From contig JASWHV010000018.1 in NCBI GenBank assembly GCA_030760725.1, positions 18,198,273 to 18,262,272 on the forward strand: 64,000 nt of DNA. Direction: 5' to 3'. The translations under genes were made by a program, and so were the position numbers. This document shows positions 1-12,106 of this stretch, piece after piece. The notes under the pieces were generated by a model that made no database searches, was not told the DNA's origin, and saw nothing but the letters and a program-made list of their open reading frames with translations. How positions within the stretch are numbered: the stretch's first letter is position 1; every line of letters begins with the position of its first letter. The DNA is from Neostapfia colusana. Its lineage: Eukaryota > Streptophyta > Magnoliopsida > Poales > Poaceae.

Positions 1-141
1 TGAGCGCGCGCTCCCACGATCCCGTGGCCGTTCGTGCTCCGACAGCGGTCAATTCAGGACTTAGAGGAAGTGCGCGGATCGGAAGAGACGGAGGTCCCAC
101 CTCGGGCTCGCTATCTCCCCTGAGATGGGCCCGGGGGCCAC
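1..141 (+). other. T1: 3' internal end and polypurine tract
   Basis: Non-coding 3' end of a plus-strand Tat-type element whose body lies left of the window. The stretch matches, in reverse complement, the sequence next to the T6 3' LTR (45414-45490), including the blocks about a cctcgggctcgctatctcc and gatgggcccgggggccac. The purine-rich GGGCCCGGGGGCCAC directly before the LTR start at 142 is the likely plus-strand priming tract. No reading frame here resembles a protein; the frames crossing it are compositional. Confidence 0.75.
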
Positions 142-384
142 TGTCGGTACATGGGATATGGGGTACCCCCGCGCACAGGGTAAAATGCCTAAGGATCTCG
201 CCCTTCTCCGCAGGGAGAGCTCCGAAGGCGCCACGCATACGGCGGGGCCGGACCTCCCTCTCCTCAGAGGAGAGCTCCGGGCCCGCCACGTGGCATACAG
301 AAGCCGGACCTCCCCCTCCGCGGGAGAGAGGTCCGAAGGCGCCACGTGTCCAGCGGGGCCGGACCTCCCTCTCCTCAGAGGAGA
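142..384 (+). repeat. T1 3' LTR, segment 1 of 3
   Basis: Start of a Tat-type LTR: TGTCGGTAC at 142, then the GC-rich subrepeats with GCCACGTGG and GGAGCTC motifs typical of this LTR family. It is cut at 384 by K1 and resumes at 35752; after a second interruption by S1 it ends CTTCGACA at 39941. The three pieces sum to about 1.1 kb, the same as the uninterrupted copies at 29826-30924 and 34029-35125. Strand is given by the polypurine tract on its left. Confidence 0.9.
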
Positions 385-534
385 TGTGACACCCTCATCT
401 CGGGTGTCAGCATATGTTCATGTTTATGAAGAAAAAGAACATTTTTTAGAAAAGAGGGAACAGAAACAAGTATAAAAAAGATAGCCAATAATGCTTTCCG
501 AGAGCACCGAAGGCAATTTCCACGACCAGCAGAC

Positions 535-1033
535 CACGTGGCGTGTTCTGAACTCATTCCCGTGAGATTGGGAGAAGTCCGCCGTTAAACTAGCTACGTG
601 GCAGGCTCGGGGGTCACCTCCGCAATTGGAAAGGGGTCCGACCCTGTGTGACACGTGCTGCCGCGGAGATAGCCTCTGCGGAAGAAGCAAAGGCATTTTC
701 ATAGGACACATGTCATCCACGGAGCTACTGCTCGCGGAAATAAGAGGACCAGTCGCGCGAGATACGTGTCAATCTCGGAGCTCATCTCAGAGAAGTCCGG
801 ATCTATTGAACACGTGTCACCACCGGAGCTTATCTCTGGAGGTCCGTCGCCACTGAACACGTGTCGACCTCGGGGCATGTCCCTGAGGGAAGGAAGAGGC
901 GGAAAGACCGGCACCCACCCGTGGCGTGCACGGAGCTCATCTCCGAAGAAGAGGGAGGTCTCGCTCGTGACACGCGGCACAACCGGAGCTCGTCTCTGTG
1001 GGAGAAGAGAAACCAGGCTCGGAAGGACACGTG
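535..1033 (+). promoter_or_regulatory. G-box cluster upstream of the K1 LTR promoter
   Basis: Five CACGTG cores occur at 535, 652, 811, 858 and 1028, with several near matches (TACGTG, ACGCGG) between them, all upstream of the TATA box at 1223. CACGTG is the plant bZIP/bHLH G-box. The block is built from degenerate GGAGCTC-rich repeats and is conserved in the 3' LTR copy (8496-8995). A role as LTR enhancer is inferred. Confidence 0.5.
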
Positions 1034-1222
1034 GAGCTTCCGGAGCTCATCATTACGGAGGTAACGAGTCTGGAGCAGTTTTTATGCGTAAAGATACCAG
1101 TACGCAACGAAAACCGATCCAAACTCCACAATGTTACCAAAGATAAGACGTCAGGATCCAACAAGATCTGAATAAGACTCTTATTCGGGATCCAATCAGA
1201 TTAGGACTCTTCCCTTCCCGAT

Positions 1223-1230
1223 TATAAGTA
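1223..1230 (+). promoter_or_regulatory. K1 LTR TATA box
   Basis: TATAAGTA in the LTR, repeated at 9185-9192 in the 3' LTR. Downstream is a C/T-rich leader of about 170 nt with no ATG before the candidate splice donor at 1402/1403. Confidence 0.6.
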
Positions 1231-1706
1231 GAACCCAAAACCTCTGGCCAAAATCACGAACTTCTCTTTCAACTCCTGAGCCGACGACTTAGAGCTCTAG
1301 CCCTAACTCGCCGAGCAAAACATCGCCGAAGTACAACAAGGGAGATCATCGGAGAAGAACTAAGCGGTCTGAAGAGGACCTCGAAGACAAGAAGAACGTG
1401 AGGTAGGACTTCAATACCACCTTACGACATCATGTTGTTCATCTCTTTGCATCTGTTCTTCGATTCCTTTCGAACAGAAGCCTTTTCGTGGACAGATCAC
1501 TCGATGATCAGTTTGATCTAAAAACAAGATCATCGCCACGACCACCTTTGATCCGAATACCTCTGACCATGCAAGCCATGCGAGAACACGTACAAATCAA
1601 TCTAATCATAGGATAGCATGCATGTACATCATTGCATCTAGTTTAGGGTTTTGTGAATAATATTGATTGCTGTGAATCTTGTATGCACGTGAATCCTACA
1701 TAGCAG

Positions 1707-3088
1707 GACAGGTTCAGGAAGCTGTCTACGACGAGCTGCGGCAACAAGGTTTTGAGAATCAAGAACAACCGGAACCGCAAGAACAAGGCAAGTGCTCCTT
1801 GACCATGTTGATCCTATGTTTTGGGTAAAACTATTTTGTTTTGCGAAAAGGTGTGTGTGCTGAGTCAAACATGATGGGAAACACTTTTATAGGAGTTTAC
1901 TAGTTTTGATTAAACCATCCTTGTCACCTGGGAAGTTTTATGAGTCGGGTATGGTTTTTATTTTATGCTTCACTGAGTCCATGGGATTGGGAAGCGAGAT
2001 AGATGTGTCTAGCTAACTGCACTCATAATAATAATGAGAAACTGATGTTAATAATGAACATGGATCGGAGGGGGATCTAGGCAAGCCTGGGTTTGTGTAC
2101 GAGGTAGCATGAGATGGTGGTTTTGCTTGCAATAGATCTAAGGACCGGTTCATGCATGCACATGCCAGGATAACAGTGCCACCACAAGGCCAAGTATGGG
2201 TGCGGCTTAGCTGAGTAATTAGGTAAGTTGCTAGAGTGTTATGGACTGTGGAAGGCGCGGGGAATGGGAGTCGAGTGAGGACTGCCCTGGGAACTGCATG
2301 GCACAAGAGGGGGCCCGTGGGTGGGAGAATTGGAGATTCTAGCCTGCCGGTGAAACCTTAGTGAGTCCATACATCTAGTAACCCCTTTGTAAAGGCTATT
2401 TTGTGATCTCTTGACCATACACCGACGGATGTGTACTGGTATGATGGAGGTTCTGCAGTCGCCGACGGGTGACAAAATCACAAACTTGTGGGTAAAGAGG
2501 TGCAAACTCTGCAGAGTTATTAAAACTATCATGATAGCCGAGCTTACGGTTACGAGCACCTGGCTAAACTGCCATGATTAGATGGGATGATTATTGAGAT
2601 GGTTACTGGAATGGTTATTGGGAAGGATCTTGGTTATGGTTATTGGTTATGGTTTGGTTTGGGACTGTTAAGTCCGGGAGATGAGATGGTTGCATGACTG
2701 GTGGGTCATGACATGAGATTGGTCTCGGTGTGAGACAAGGTTGTTTTATGAGGTGAAATGGTAGCGAATACGAGGAGGTATTCGTGAGTATGAATAAAAG
2801 ATTGGTTAATGTTCGGATGGAACACGGGAAGTGATGAAGGTATGTTGGTAATTTAATACATGCTGGGATTACATGCATCTAAAGTTAAGTTGCTGTTTTA
2901 TCAATGGTTTTATAAACTTGCTTTTCTGCAAATAAGCCTTTTATACCTACCTTGTTTATAAGCTGCATATCATGTGTTATTCCTGCACTTGCTGAGTACA
3001 TCATCGTGCTCAAACTTGCATTATTATTTCTCCATCAACAGCAAGAGAAGATTACTATGAAGACCGAGTAGAGCATTATGGCGTGTGA
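1707..3088 (+). CDS. Putative spliced LTR reading frame (K1 5' LTR)
   Basis: Two exons read as one frame. Exon A is 1707-1787 (81 nt), after a tandem tagcag acceptor, and ends AAG before a GC donor (GCAAGT at 1788). The next exon begins at 3042 after tccatcaacag and runs to TGA at 3086-3088. Exon A enters and leaves in phase 1. Its peptide is rich in Q and E (for example QVQEAVYDELRQQG); the second exon gives REDYYEDRVEHYGV. The same arrangement occurs in K2, K3 and S1. No ATG is in either exon and the upstream coding exon is not identified, so translation is unproven. No known protein family is recognised. Confidence 0.5.
2993..3012 (+). other. Hairpin upstream of the second LTR acceptor (K1)
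   Basis: TGAGTAC (2993-2999) and GTGCTCA (3006-3012) can pair over a 6-nt loop with one G-U pair. It lies 29 nt before the acceptor at 3041. Equivalent hairpins with changed stem pairs occur at 15859-15874, 39469-39487 and 57971-57986. Confidence 0.45.
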
Positions 3089-3389
3089 TCTGTTCTCAAC
3101 CTTGCCTGTGGAGGGAATAGGGATGGAGCCACTTCTGCTTAGTTTTGCTTCCGCATTAGTTTTGCTTCCGCATATAAATAAGAATTCCGCTGCTTAGAGA
3201 TAAGGACTTTCGCTGTAAGCATGAGTCCAAGACTCATGAGGTGATTGTAATAAAATCTGTTATTCGTGGTAAAATATAATCTGAATTCAGTTTGTGGAAC
3301 GTATGTGTATGTGTGATGAACATCCTGGGCACACATATGCATTAGTTCTCGGTTCCGTGGTTTTCCACAGAATTGAGGGCGTCACAGAT

Positions 3390-3401
3390 TGGTATCAGAG
3401 C
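3390..3401 (+). other. K1 primer binding site (tRNA-iMet type)
   Basis: TGGTATCAGAGC three bases after the LTR end is the usual plant initiator-methionine tRNA PBS. The PBS block is duplicated: gattggtatcagagccacgg at 3387 is followed 56 bp later (3443) by a second copy whose core has decayed to TTGATATTAGAGC. Confidence 0.9.
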
Positions 3402-3823
3402 CACGGGTTGACAGTAGGTTACACGCCTAGATAGAAGCCTTAGATTGATATTAGAGCCACGGGTTGACAGCAAGTTACACCCCTGAATAGGAGTCATAGG
3501 AAGCTAAGCCACACTTACCAAAGGAAGCATCCTAGGGTGAATAACTTAGATTGGCTTTTGAAACCACCTTGGCATAGGGAACCATCCTTGAATAGGAGTT
3601 GAGTGGGCCCTTGTGATAATTATTTGTGAATATGTGCTTAGTGTGAATTGTGGGACGTCATAAACACGTTGTCCATATCCACACGTAAGAAGAAAGAGGA
3701 GTGAAATGCTTCGGCACTTGATCACATCCTCATAAGGACTAATATATATAGTCCAACTCACCTTGATGCATATAGTTGAAAGGACCTACCTAACCTTCTA
3801 TTCTATTTCGTTCCCCCTCACAG
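3402..3823 (+). other. K1 leader between PBS and gag
   Basis: 422 bp without a gene. It holds the second PBS-like copy (3443-3490) and ends in a pyrimidine tract followed by cacag right at the gag ATG (3824), which resembles a 3' splice site. Confidence 0.6.
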
Positions 3824-6800
3824 ATGGTGAGAGGAAACGCCAGCTGAAGGAACGTCCAGGAAGATGACCACGAGGAAATTCCTGCTAACCCCGGAGCTGG
3901 CGAAAACAACCTAGAAAAACCTAGAAAGGTTGATGGCCATGCAAAACCAGCTTATGCAAACCATGATCCAAACTTTGGGTCAGTTGCAGGCCAACCAACA
4001 TCCCGTTCCGGCACCACCGCCACCATCACCGCTGGCTCATAATAGGCTGGGAGAGTTCATGAGGACTCGACCACCCACCTTTGCTCAAACAAGCGATCCA
4101 ATGGAGGCCGATGATTGGTTGAAATCCATGGAGAAGAAGCTTAACATTGTTCAGTGCAACGACCGAGAGAAGGTTCTCTTTGCGTCACACCAACTGATGG
4201 GAGCAGCTGCTGACTGGTGGGATGCCTTGAGCAACGCCCATGCCAACCCGGAGACAATCACTTGGACTGAGTTCAAGGAAAGTTTCCGCTCCCACTACAT
4301 CCCTGTTGGCGTAATGATGCTCAAGAGGCAGGAGTTTGAAGGTCTCCGCCAAGGGCAGAAAAGTGTGAACGAATACCTCAACAAGTTCATACAACTGTCC
4401 CGGTATGCCCCCGAAGATGTCAACTCAGATCAGAGGAAGCAGTACCTGTTCATGAGAGGGTTGAACAATGAGATCCAGGTTCAGCTCCTCAACAATGACT
4501 ACGTAAGCTTCCAGAAGCTAGTTGATAAGGCTATTGTGGTTGAAAACAAGATCCAAGAGATCGAGCGCGAGTGCAAAAGGAAGATCCCATACCAGCCCCA
4601 AGTGAGCAACGTACGACCTAGATACATGCCCCCTGCACCGCAGTATGGATCGACCACTCCTACGTGCCGCCCTGGTCAGCCACCACAGCAACGGCCCGTT
4701 GCACCGGCACCTCGTGTGCCCATGCCTCCTGCACCCCGGCCTAACAATGGTGCTCCTGTTCAAAACCCCCGCCCCAACGTACATGCTGCTGTAGGCAACA
4801 GGGCATGCTTTGCATGCGGGGAAGTAGGCCACTTCGCTAACCAGTGCCCGAAGAGAGGCCCTGGACAGCAAGGTAACGTGCCCAAGCAGAACCAGCGACC
4901 AAACGGAGGAGACAACCAAGGGAACCGTGGACCGCAGAACTATGCTCATGGCCACGTTAACCATGTCACTGCTGAGGAAGCACAACAGGCTGAGGACGTC
5001 GCAATTGGTATGTTCCTTGACAACTCCAACCCGGCCACCATTTTATTTGATTCCGGAGCATCGCATTCCTTCATATCATCCAAATATGTTGCCAAACATC
5101 ATCTACCCGTATCCCACCTAGAATGTGCTATGTTAGTTAATTCTCCCGGAGGAGAAATGAGGACTAGTATAGTATGTCCTAAGGTAAGCCTTAAAATAAG
5201 GGGGGTAGACTTCCTTGCCAACCTTATTGTCTTGGACTCCCACGGAATTGACATCATACTCGGAATGTACTGGTTAAGCAAGCACAATGGAGTAATCCAA
5301 TGCGCTCAGAGAAGCGTGCAGTTGACAAACGAACACGGTATCCATGTCGAGTTTGAGTCAGCCCCGCAAGCGACCGAACGAGCGGATCTGAACCATGTTG
5401 AAGGAGTAGCACTGGACAACATTCCAGTGGTTCAGAAATTTTTGGATGTGTTCCCGGAAGAACTTCCAGGTATGCCACCTGACCGGGACATTGAGTTTGC
5501 CATAGATTTGGTACCTGGAACTGCACCCATAGCTAAGAGACCATATAGGATGCCCGCCAACGAGTTAGTTGAACTAAAGAAGCAAATTCAAGAACAGTTG
5601 GAGAAGGGTTTTATCCGGCCAAGCTCGTCACCATGGGGAGCCCCGGTACTCTTCGTAGACAAGAAGGACGGGACCCAAAGAATGTGCGTGGACTACAGGT
5701 CTCTCAACGAGGTAACAATCAAGAATAAATACCCTCTGCCCCGTATAGAGGACCTATTTGATCAAATGAAAGGAGCCCAAGTGTTCTCCAAGATTGATCT
5801 TCGGTCGGGATATTTCCAGCTGAAGATTAAGCCCTCCGATATACCTAAGACAGCCTTTCGGACGCGGTATGGTTCATATGAATATACCGTTATGTCTTTT
5901 GGATTGACGAATGCACCCGCATACTTCATGTACCTTATGAATAATGTTTTCATGGAGTACTTGGACAAGTTTGTCGTGGTTTTCATCGACGACATTATGG
6001 TGTATTCAAAAAGTGAGGAGGAGCATGAAGAACATCTGAGATTGACCTTGCAGAAGCTGCGCAAGCATCAATTGTATGCCAAGCTCAACAAGTGTCAATT
6101 TTGGCTTAAGGAAATATCTTTCCTAGGCCACATCATCTCCAAGGAAGGGGTATCGGTTGATCCTGGAAAGGTGAGAGATGTTCTAAAGTGGGACCAACCG
6201 AAGAATGTGAGGGATATTCGAAGTTTCCTTGGGATGGCAGGATACTATCGGCGATTCATTAAAGACTTCTCTAAAATAGAAAAACCTATGACGGAGTTGC
6301 TAATGAAGGGAAAAGTCTTTCAATGGACACAAGCCTGCCAAGAAAGTTTTGAGGAACTCAAGAAAAGGCTAACCACAGCACCAGTTCTGGTATTGCCAGA
6401 CGTAAGCAAGAGCTTTGACATATATTGTGACGCATCCAGACAAGAGCTCGGATGTGTACTCATGCAGGAAGGGCAAGTGGTAGCATATGCCTCGTGACAA
6501 TTAAAGAAGCATGAACTTAACTATCCTACACATGATTTGGAGTTAGCAGCAGTGGTGCATGCATTGAAGATTTGGAGACATTATATCCTTGGTCATCGAT
6601 GTGGGATCTATACGGATCATAAAAGCCTCAAGTACATATTTACACAAACGGACTTGAATTTGAGGCAACGTCGATGGTTAGAACTTATAAAGGATTATGA
6701 TGTGGGAATCAACTACCACCCCGGGAAGGCCAATGTAGTCGCTGACACATTGAGCAGAAAGGGAGCATGCCACCAACTCACGGTTCGGGAGCTACCACCC

Positions 6801-8333
6801 GAACTTCGAAAGGAGTTCGAACGGTTACACCTCGGATTCTTGAATAGCATGGAAATGATGGAGATCCACTCCTCATTGGAGCAAGAAATAAGAAAGGGAC
6901 AAGCAACGGACGAGGTGATCAAGGAAATCAAGGAAAGGATCCGACAAGGGATAGAGAAGGATTTTAAAGAGGATGAAAAGGGTACGCTTTGGCTAGGAAA
7001 AAGGATTTGTGTGCCAAACCTAAGACACCTTCGCGACATAATATTGAAGGAGGCACATGATTCACCCTATTCCATACATCCGGGGAGCACCAAAATGTAC
7101 AAGGACTTGAAAACTTGCTATTGGTGGGATGGTACGAAAAGGGATATAGCCGAATACGTTGCCCTATGCGACACATGCCAACGGGTAAAAGCTGAACATC
7201 AAAAACCCGCTGGGTTGTTGCAACCTTTGAAAATACCTGAATGGAAATGGGAAGACATCAGTATGGACTTCATCGTCGGACTGCCAAGGACTCAGTCAGG
7301 ACACGATTCCATCTGGGTCATTGTGGACCGGTTGACGAAAACCGCCCATTTTCTTCCGGTAAAGACCAGTTACAACGTTACACAGTTGGCAGAGTTGTAC
7401 ATGGAGCAGATCGTGTGCCGTCATGGAGTTCCGAAGAGGATAGTCTCAGATCGAGGTTCTCAGTTTACCTCTAGATTCTGGAGGAAGCTGCAGAAAGCCG
7501 TGGGTACACGACTAGATTTTAGCTCTGCCTATCACCCACAAACAGATGGGCAAACCGAAAGGACGAACCAAATTTTGGAAGACATGTTGAGAGCTTGCGC
7601 CTTGAAACGTGGGCGTAGTTGGGATAGGAGTTTACCGTATGCAGAGTTCTCCTATAACAACAGCTATCAAGCTAGCTTGAAGATGTCGCCTTTCGAAGCC
7701 TTATATGGTAGATGGTGTAGAACGCCACTGTTCTGGAACGAGACTGGAGAGAACCAGGTGTTTGGACCCGAAGTACTACAAGAGGCTGAAAAGCAAGTCC
7801 AAACAATACGGGAGAACTTAAAGGCTGCTCAGTCACGACAGAAAGGCTATGTGGACAATAGGCGTAGAAAGTTGACCTTTGAAGTTGGAGACTTCGTATA
7901 CCTTAAGGTATCGCCTATCCGAGGCCAACAACGTTTTAATGTCAAAGGCAAGCTATCACCTCGCTACATCGGACCATTTAAGATTTTGGATAAGCGAGGA
8001 GAAGTAGCCTATCAACTAGAGCTCCCAAACCACCACTCCGACGTACATGACGTGTTTCATGTATCTCAGCTCAAGAAGTGCTTGAGAATACCAGAGGAAC
8101 AAGTGTCAATGGGAGAACTTAAACTTCAAGAGGACCTGACTTACGCAGAACACCCTATCCGAATTTTGGACGTAAAAGAAAGGGTCACCCGAAACAAAGT
8201 GATTCGATGGTGCAAGGTACAATGGAGCCATCACACTGAAGCTGAAGCCACATGGGAGCGTGAAGAGGATATTAAGGCTGAATTCCCCTATCTATTTTCT
8301 ACTAACGAATCTCGAGGGCGAGATTCAATTTAA
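3824..8333 (+). pseudogene. gag-pol: K1 gag-pol polyprotein, broken
   Basis: Single-frame gag-pol of a Ty3/gypsy chromovirus. Visible in order: capsid-type gag with WWDAL; a CCHC knuckle C-x2-C-x4-H-x4-C (4806-4847); aspartic protease LFDSGAS (D at 5049); reverse transcriptase with FIDD (5982-5993); RNase H (from about 6415, FDIYCDAS); integrase zinc-binding HHCC (about 7048-7190), catalytic core with MDFIVG and SDRGSQFT, and a chromodomain-like end (about 8155-8300). Damage: TGA at 3845-3847 close to the first ATG; a 10-bp tandem duplication (3908-3917/3918-3927) that shifts the frame; TGA at 6495-6497 inside RNase H, where K2 and K3 have arginine. After the shift the frame is open from ATG 3933 to 6497 and again to 8333. 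It normally makes the virus-like particle and copies and integrates the element; here it cannot be complete. Confidence 0.92.
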
Positions 8334-8345
8334 GGGGGGTAGATT
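8331..8345 (+). other. K1 polypurine tract
   Basis: TAAGGGGGGTAGATT immediately before the 3' LTR start at 8346; the pol stop codon TAA overlaps its left edge. Confidence 0.8.
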
Positions 8346-10732
8346 TGTGACACCCTCATCTCGGGTGTCAGCATATGTTCATGTTTATGAAGAAAAAGAA
8401 CATTTTTTAGAAAAGAGGGAACAGAAACAAGTATCAAAAAGATAGCCAATAATGCTTTCCGAGAGCACCGAAGGCAATTTCCACGACCAGCAGACCACGT
8501 GGCGTGTTCTGAACTCATTCCCATGAGATTGGGAGAAGTCCGCCGTTAAACTAGCTACGTGGCAGGCTCGGGGGTCACCTCCGCAATTGGAAAGGGGTCC
8601 GACCCTGTGGGACACGTGCTGCCGCGGAGATAGCCTCTGCGGAAGAAGCAAAGGCATTTTTCATAGGACACGTGTCATCCACGGAGCTAGTCCTCGTGAA
8701 AATAAGAGGACCAGTCGCGCGAGATACGTGTCAATCTCGGAGCTCATCTCAGAGAAGTCCGGATCTATTGAACACGTGTCACCACCGGAGCTTATCTCCG
8801 GAGGTCCGTCGCCGCTGAACACGTGTCGACCTCGGAGCATGTCCCTGAGGGAAGGAAGAGGCGGAAAGACCGGCACCCACACGTGGCGTGCGCGGAGCTC
8901 GTCTCCGAAGAAGAGGGAGGTCTCGCTCGTGACACGCGGCACAACCGGAGCTCGTCTCTGTGGGAGAAGAGAAACCAGGCTCGGAAGGACACGTGGAGCT
9001 TCCGGAGCTCATCATCACGGAGGTAACGAGTCTGCAGCAGTTTTTACGCGTAAAGATACCAGTACGCAACGAAAACCGATCCAAACTCCACAATGTTACC
9101 AAAGATAAGACGTCAGGATCCAACAAGATCTGAATAAGACTCTTATTCGGGATCCAATCAGGTTAGGACTCTTCCCTTCCCGATTATAAGTAGAACCCAA
9201 AACCTCTGGCCGAAATCACGAACTTCTCTTTCAACTCCTGAGCCGACGACTTAGAGCTCTAGCCCTAACTCGCCGAGCAAAACATCGCCGAAGTACAACA
9301 AGGGAGATCATCGGAGAAGAACCAAGCGGTCTGAGGAGGACCTCGAAGACAAGAAGAACGTGAGGTAGGACTTCAATACCACCTTACGACATCATGTTGT
9401 TCATCTCTTTGCATCTGTTCTTTGATTCCTTTCGAATAGAAGCCTTTTCGTGGACAGATCACTCGATGATCAGTTTGATCTAAAAACAAGATCATCGCCA
9501 CGACCACCTTTGATCCGAATACCTCTTACCATGCAAGCCATGCGAGAATATGTACAAATCAATCTAATCATAGGATAGCATGCATGTACATCATCGCATC
9601 TAGTTTAGGGTTTTGTGAATAATATTGATTGCTGTGAATCTTGTATGCACGTGAATCCTACATAGCAGGACAGGTTCAGGAAGCTGTCTACGACGAGCTG
9701 CGGCAACAAGGTTTTGAGAATCAAGAACAACCGGAACCGCAAGAACAAGGCAAGTGCTCCTTAACCATGTTGATCCTATGTTTTGGGTAAAACTATTTTG
9801 TTTTGCGAAAAGGTGTATGTGCTGAGTCAAACATGATGGGAAACCCTTTTATAGGAGTTTACTAGTTTTGATTAAACCATCCTTGTCACCTGCGAAGTTT
9901 TATGAGCCGGGTATGGTTTTTGTTTTATGCTTCGCTGAGTCCATGGGATTGGGAAGCGAGATAGATGTGTCTAGCTAACTGCACTCATAATAATAATGAG
10001 AAACTGATGTTAAGAATGAACATTGATCGGAGGGGGATCTAAGAAAGCCTGGGTTTGTGTACGAGGTAGCATGAGATGGTGGTTTTGCTTGCCATAGATC
10101 TAAGGACCGGTTCATGCATGCACATGCCAGGATAACAGTGCCACCACAAGGCCAAGTATGGGTGCGGCTTAGCTGAGTAATTAGGTAAGTTGCTAGAGTG
10201 TTATGGACTGTGGAAGGCGCGGGGAATGGGAGTCGAGTGAGGACTGCCCTGGGAACTGCATGGCACAAGAGGGGGCCCGTGGATGGGAGAATTGGAGATT
10301 CTAGCCTGCCGGTGAAACCTTAGTGAGTCCATACATCTAGTAACCCCTTTGTAAAGGCTATTTTGTGATCTCTTGACCATACACCGACAGATGTGTACTG
10401 GTATAATGGAGGTTCTGCAGTCGCCGACGGGTGACGAAATCACAAACTTGTGGGTAAAGAGGTGCAAACTCTGCAGAGTTATTAAAACTATCATGATAGC
10501 CGAGCTTACGGTTACGAGCACCTGGCTAAACTGCCATGATTAGATGGGATGATTATTGGGATGGTTACTGGAATGGTTATTGGGAAGGATCTTGGTTATG
10601 GTTATTGGTTATGGTTTGGTTTGGGACTGTTAAGTCCGGGAGATGAGATGGTTGCATGACTGGTAGGTCATGACATGAGATTGGTCTCGGTGCGAGACAA
10701 GGTTGTTTTATGAGGTGAAATGGTAGCGAATA
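8346..10732 (+). repeat. K1 3' LTR, left part
   Basis: Second LTR copy, aligned end to end with 385-2772 of the 5' LTR. It stops at GAATA (10728-10732), the target duplication of T2, and resumes after the second GAATA (35126-35130). Confidence 0.93.
9669..9749 (+). CDS. Putative LTR exon A (K1 3' LTR)
   Basis: 81-nt exon identical in frame and borders to 1707-1787, again after tagcag and before GCAAGT. Its partner exon is at 35402-35448, on the other side of T2, so this copy cannot be spliced normally. Confidence 0.45.
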
Positions 10733-11488
10733 TGTCGAAGTGTTCGGTCGACACTTCCCCCGGGCCTGCACTGGGCAGCCCGCGGAGGTTCTTTTTTCGG
10801 AGGGGCTAGTTCCTAGCGGAGAGCTTGCGCAGATGGACGAGTTAGTGAGAGCTTGACACGGGGAGTTTTACGTGGTTCAGGCCACCGGAGCGTAAAACCC
10901 TACGTCCACGGCGAGCTATGGAGCTCGCTGTATTGCTTGCTGCTCAGGGCCGGGAGCCTGAGCTTGGGGGTGAGTTACAGCTTGAGAGTGTATGGCTAGC
11001 GTATGAGTTGCAAAATGTGAACCCTTGCTATCGACGCCTACCCGAGCCTTTTATAGTCCAAGACTCGGGTGGCTTACAAGGGGAGCCGGGACCCGACAGG
11101 TGGTCCCGGGAAGATTGTCTATTATCTACCGTATCTGTAGTTACGCCGGTCGCTGCCTCTGGTTGAAGGCTTCTGAGTCTTCATCTTGCCGCCCTGCCCA
11201 TGCCGCACGCTAGTCGTAATGGTTGATGACGGCGCAGGCGGCATGGGATGTCTTGTCGCAGCGTTTATTAGCTGGCAGGTTCTGACACCGCGCGCCAGTC
11301 TGTGATGCGACTGGGCGCAACGGCACCTGACAGACGCGTGCTCCGCGTTTCCGCGTCTTGGGAAGACGCGGGCCTTGAATACCTTGTACGGGCAAGGTGT
11401 GGGGCGCCTTTACGCCCGCTGCCTACCGCTCGGGAGCAGGCGGCACCGTTCTTCTGGCCACGTGGCGGGTCCAGAGCCCTTCTCCGAG
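10733..11488 (-). repeat. T2 3' LTR, truncated
   Basis: Matches 34029-34782 of the T2 5' LTR almost base for base, then switches to K2 pol at the shared GAGGCG (11486-11491). The remaining 0.34 kb of LTR has been deleted together with its internal flank. Confidence 0.88.
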
Positions 11489-12106
11489 GCGCTATACGGA
11501 AGAAAATGCCGCACACCATTGAATTGGTGTGAGTCTGGCGAGAGAGTTACCTTCGGGATTGACCTTGTCAACGACGCGGAAGAAAAGGTTCGACTGATTC
11601 AAGCGAACCTAAAAGCCGCTCAATCCCGTCAAAAACAGTATGCGGACCGGAGAAGGCGCCCATTACAATTTGAAGTTGGAGACCACGTATATCTACGGGT
11701 GTCTCCAATGAAGGGCATAAACAGATTTGGGGTGAGAGGAAAGTTAGCACCCCGCTTCATCGGTCCATTCCAGATTACCGAAAGATGTGGATCGGTGGCA
11801 TACCGGCTGAAATTACCAGAAGCACTTTCCGGTGTGCACGACGTCTTTCACGTTTCCCAGCTGAGGAAGTGTCTCAAGCTATCAACTACCGTTCAGCTGG
11901 AAGACATTGAAGAACTGCAACCGGATCTCACCTATCGGGAGGAACCGGTGCAGATTATTGATGAAAAGGCCCGAACCACACGCAACCGTACGTTGTGGTT
12001 CTACAAGGTTTTATGGAGTAATCACTCCATGGACGAAGCGACATGGGAGAGCGAAGAATTCCTTCGCACTAACTACCCCGACTTTTTCACGTCGCATATT
12101 CGGTAA
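11489..12106 (+). pseudogene. K2 pol tail, left duplicate
   Basis: Encodes the integrase C-terminal part and chromodomain-like end, from EALYGRKCRTPLNW to the stop at 12104-12106, the same protein as 22886-23494. It is truncated on the left at the deletion junction. The polypurine tract AAGGGGGGAGGAA follows at 12163-12175. Confidence 0.9.

Larger units (their letters stand above)
385..3386 (+). repeat. K1 5' LTR
   Basis: LTR with TGTGACACCC at its start and GGGCGTCACA at its end, followed by the PBS. It holds an upstream G-box-rich region (535-1033), a TATA box (1223-1230), an ATG-free leader with a possible donor at 1402/1403, and the split reading frame 1707-1787/3042-3088. Most of the rest is AT-rich intron-like sequence. 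The second copy at 8346 differs by scattered substitutions, so insertion is not very recent. Confidence 0.93.

Noticed and set aside
24..475. Overlapping long frames in GC-rich LTR sequence (also near 29500-30250, 40156-41550, 44858-45730, 50272-51710, 52926-53790)
   Set aside because: They arise from GC-rich subrepeats with few stops, occur in several frames on both strands, and repeat with every LTR copy. No protein motif is visible.
3390..3401. tRNA gene
   Set aside because: Only the 12-nt complement of a tRNA 3' end; no cloverleaf in the flanks. The same applies to 16223 and 58371.
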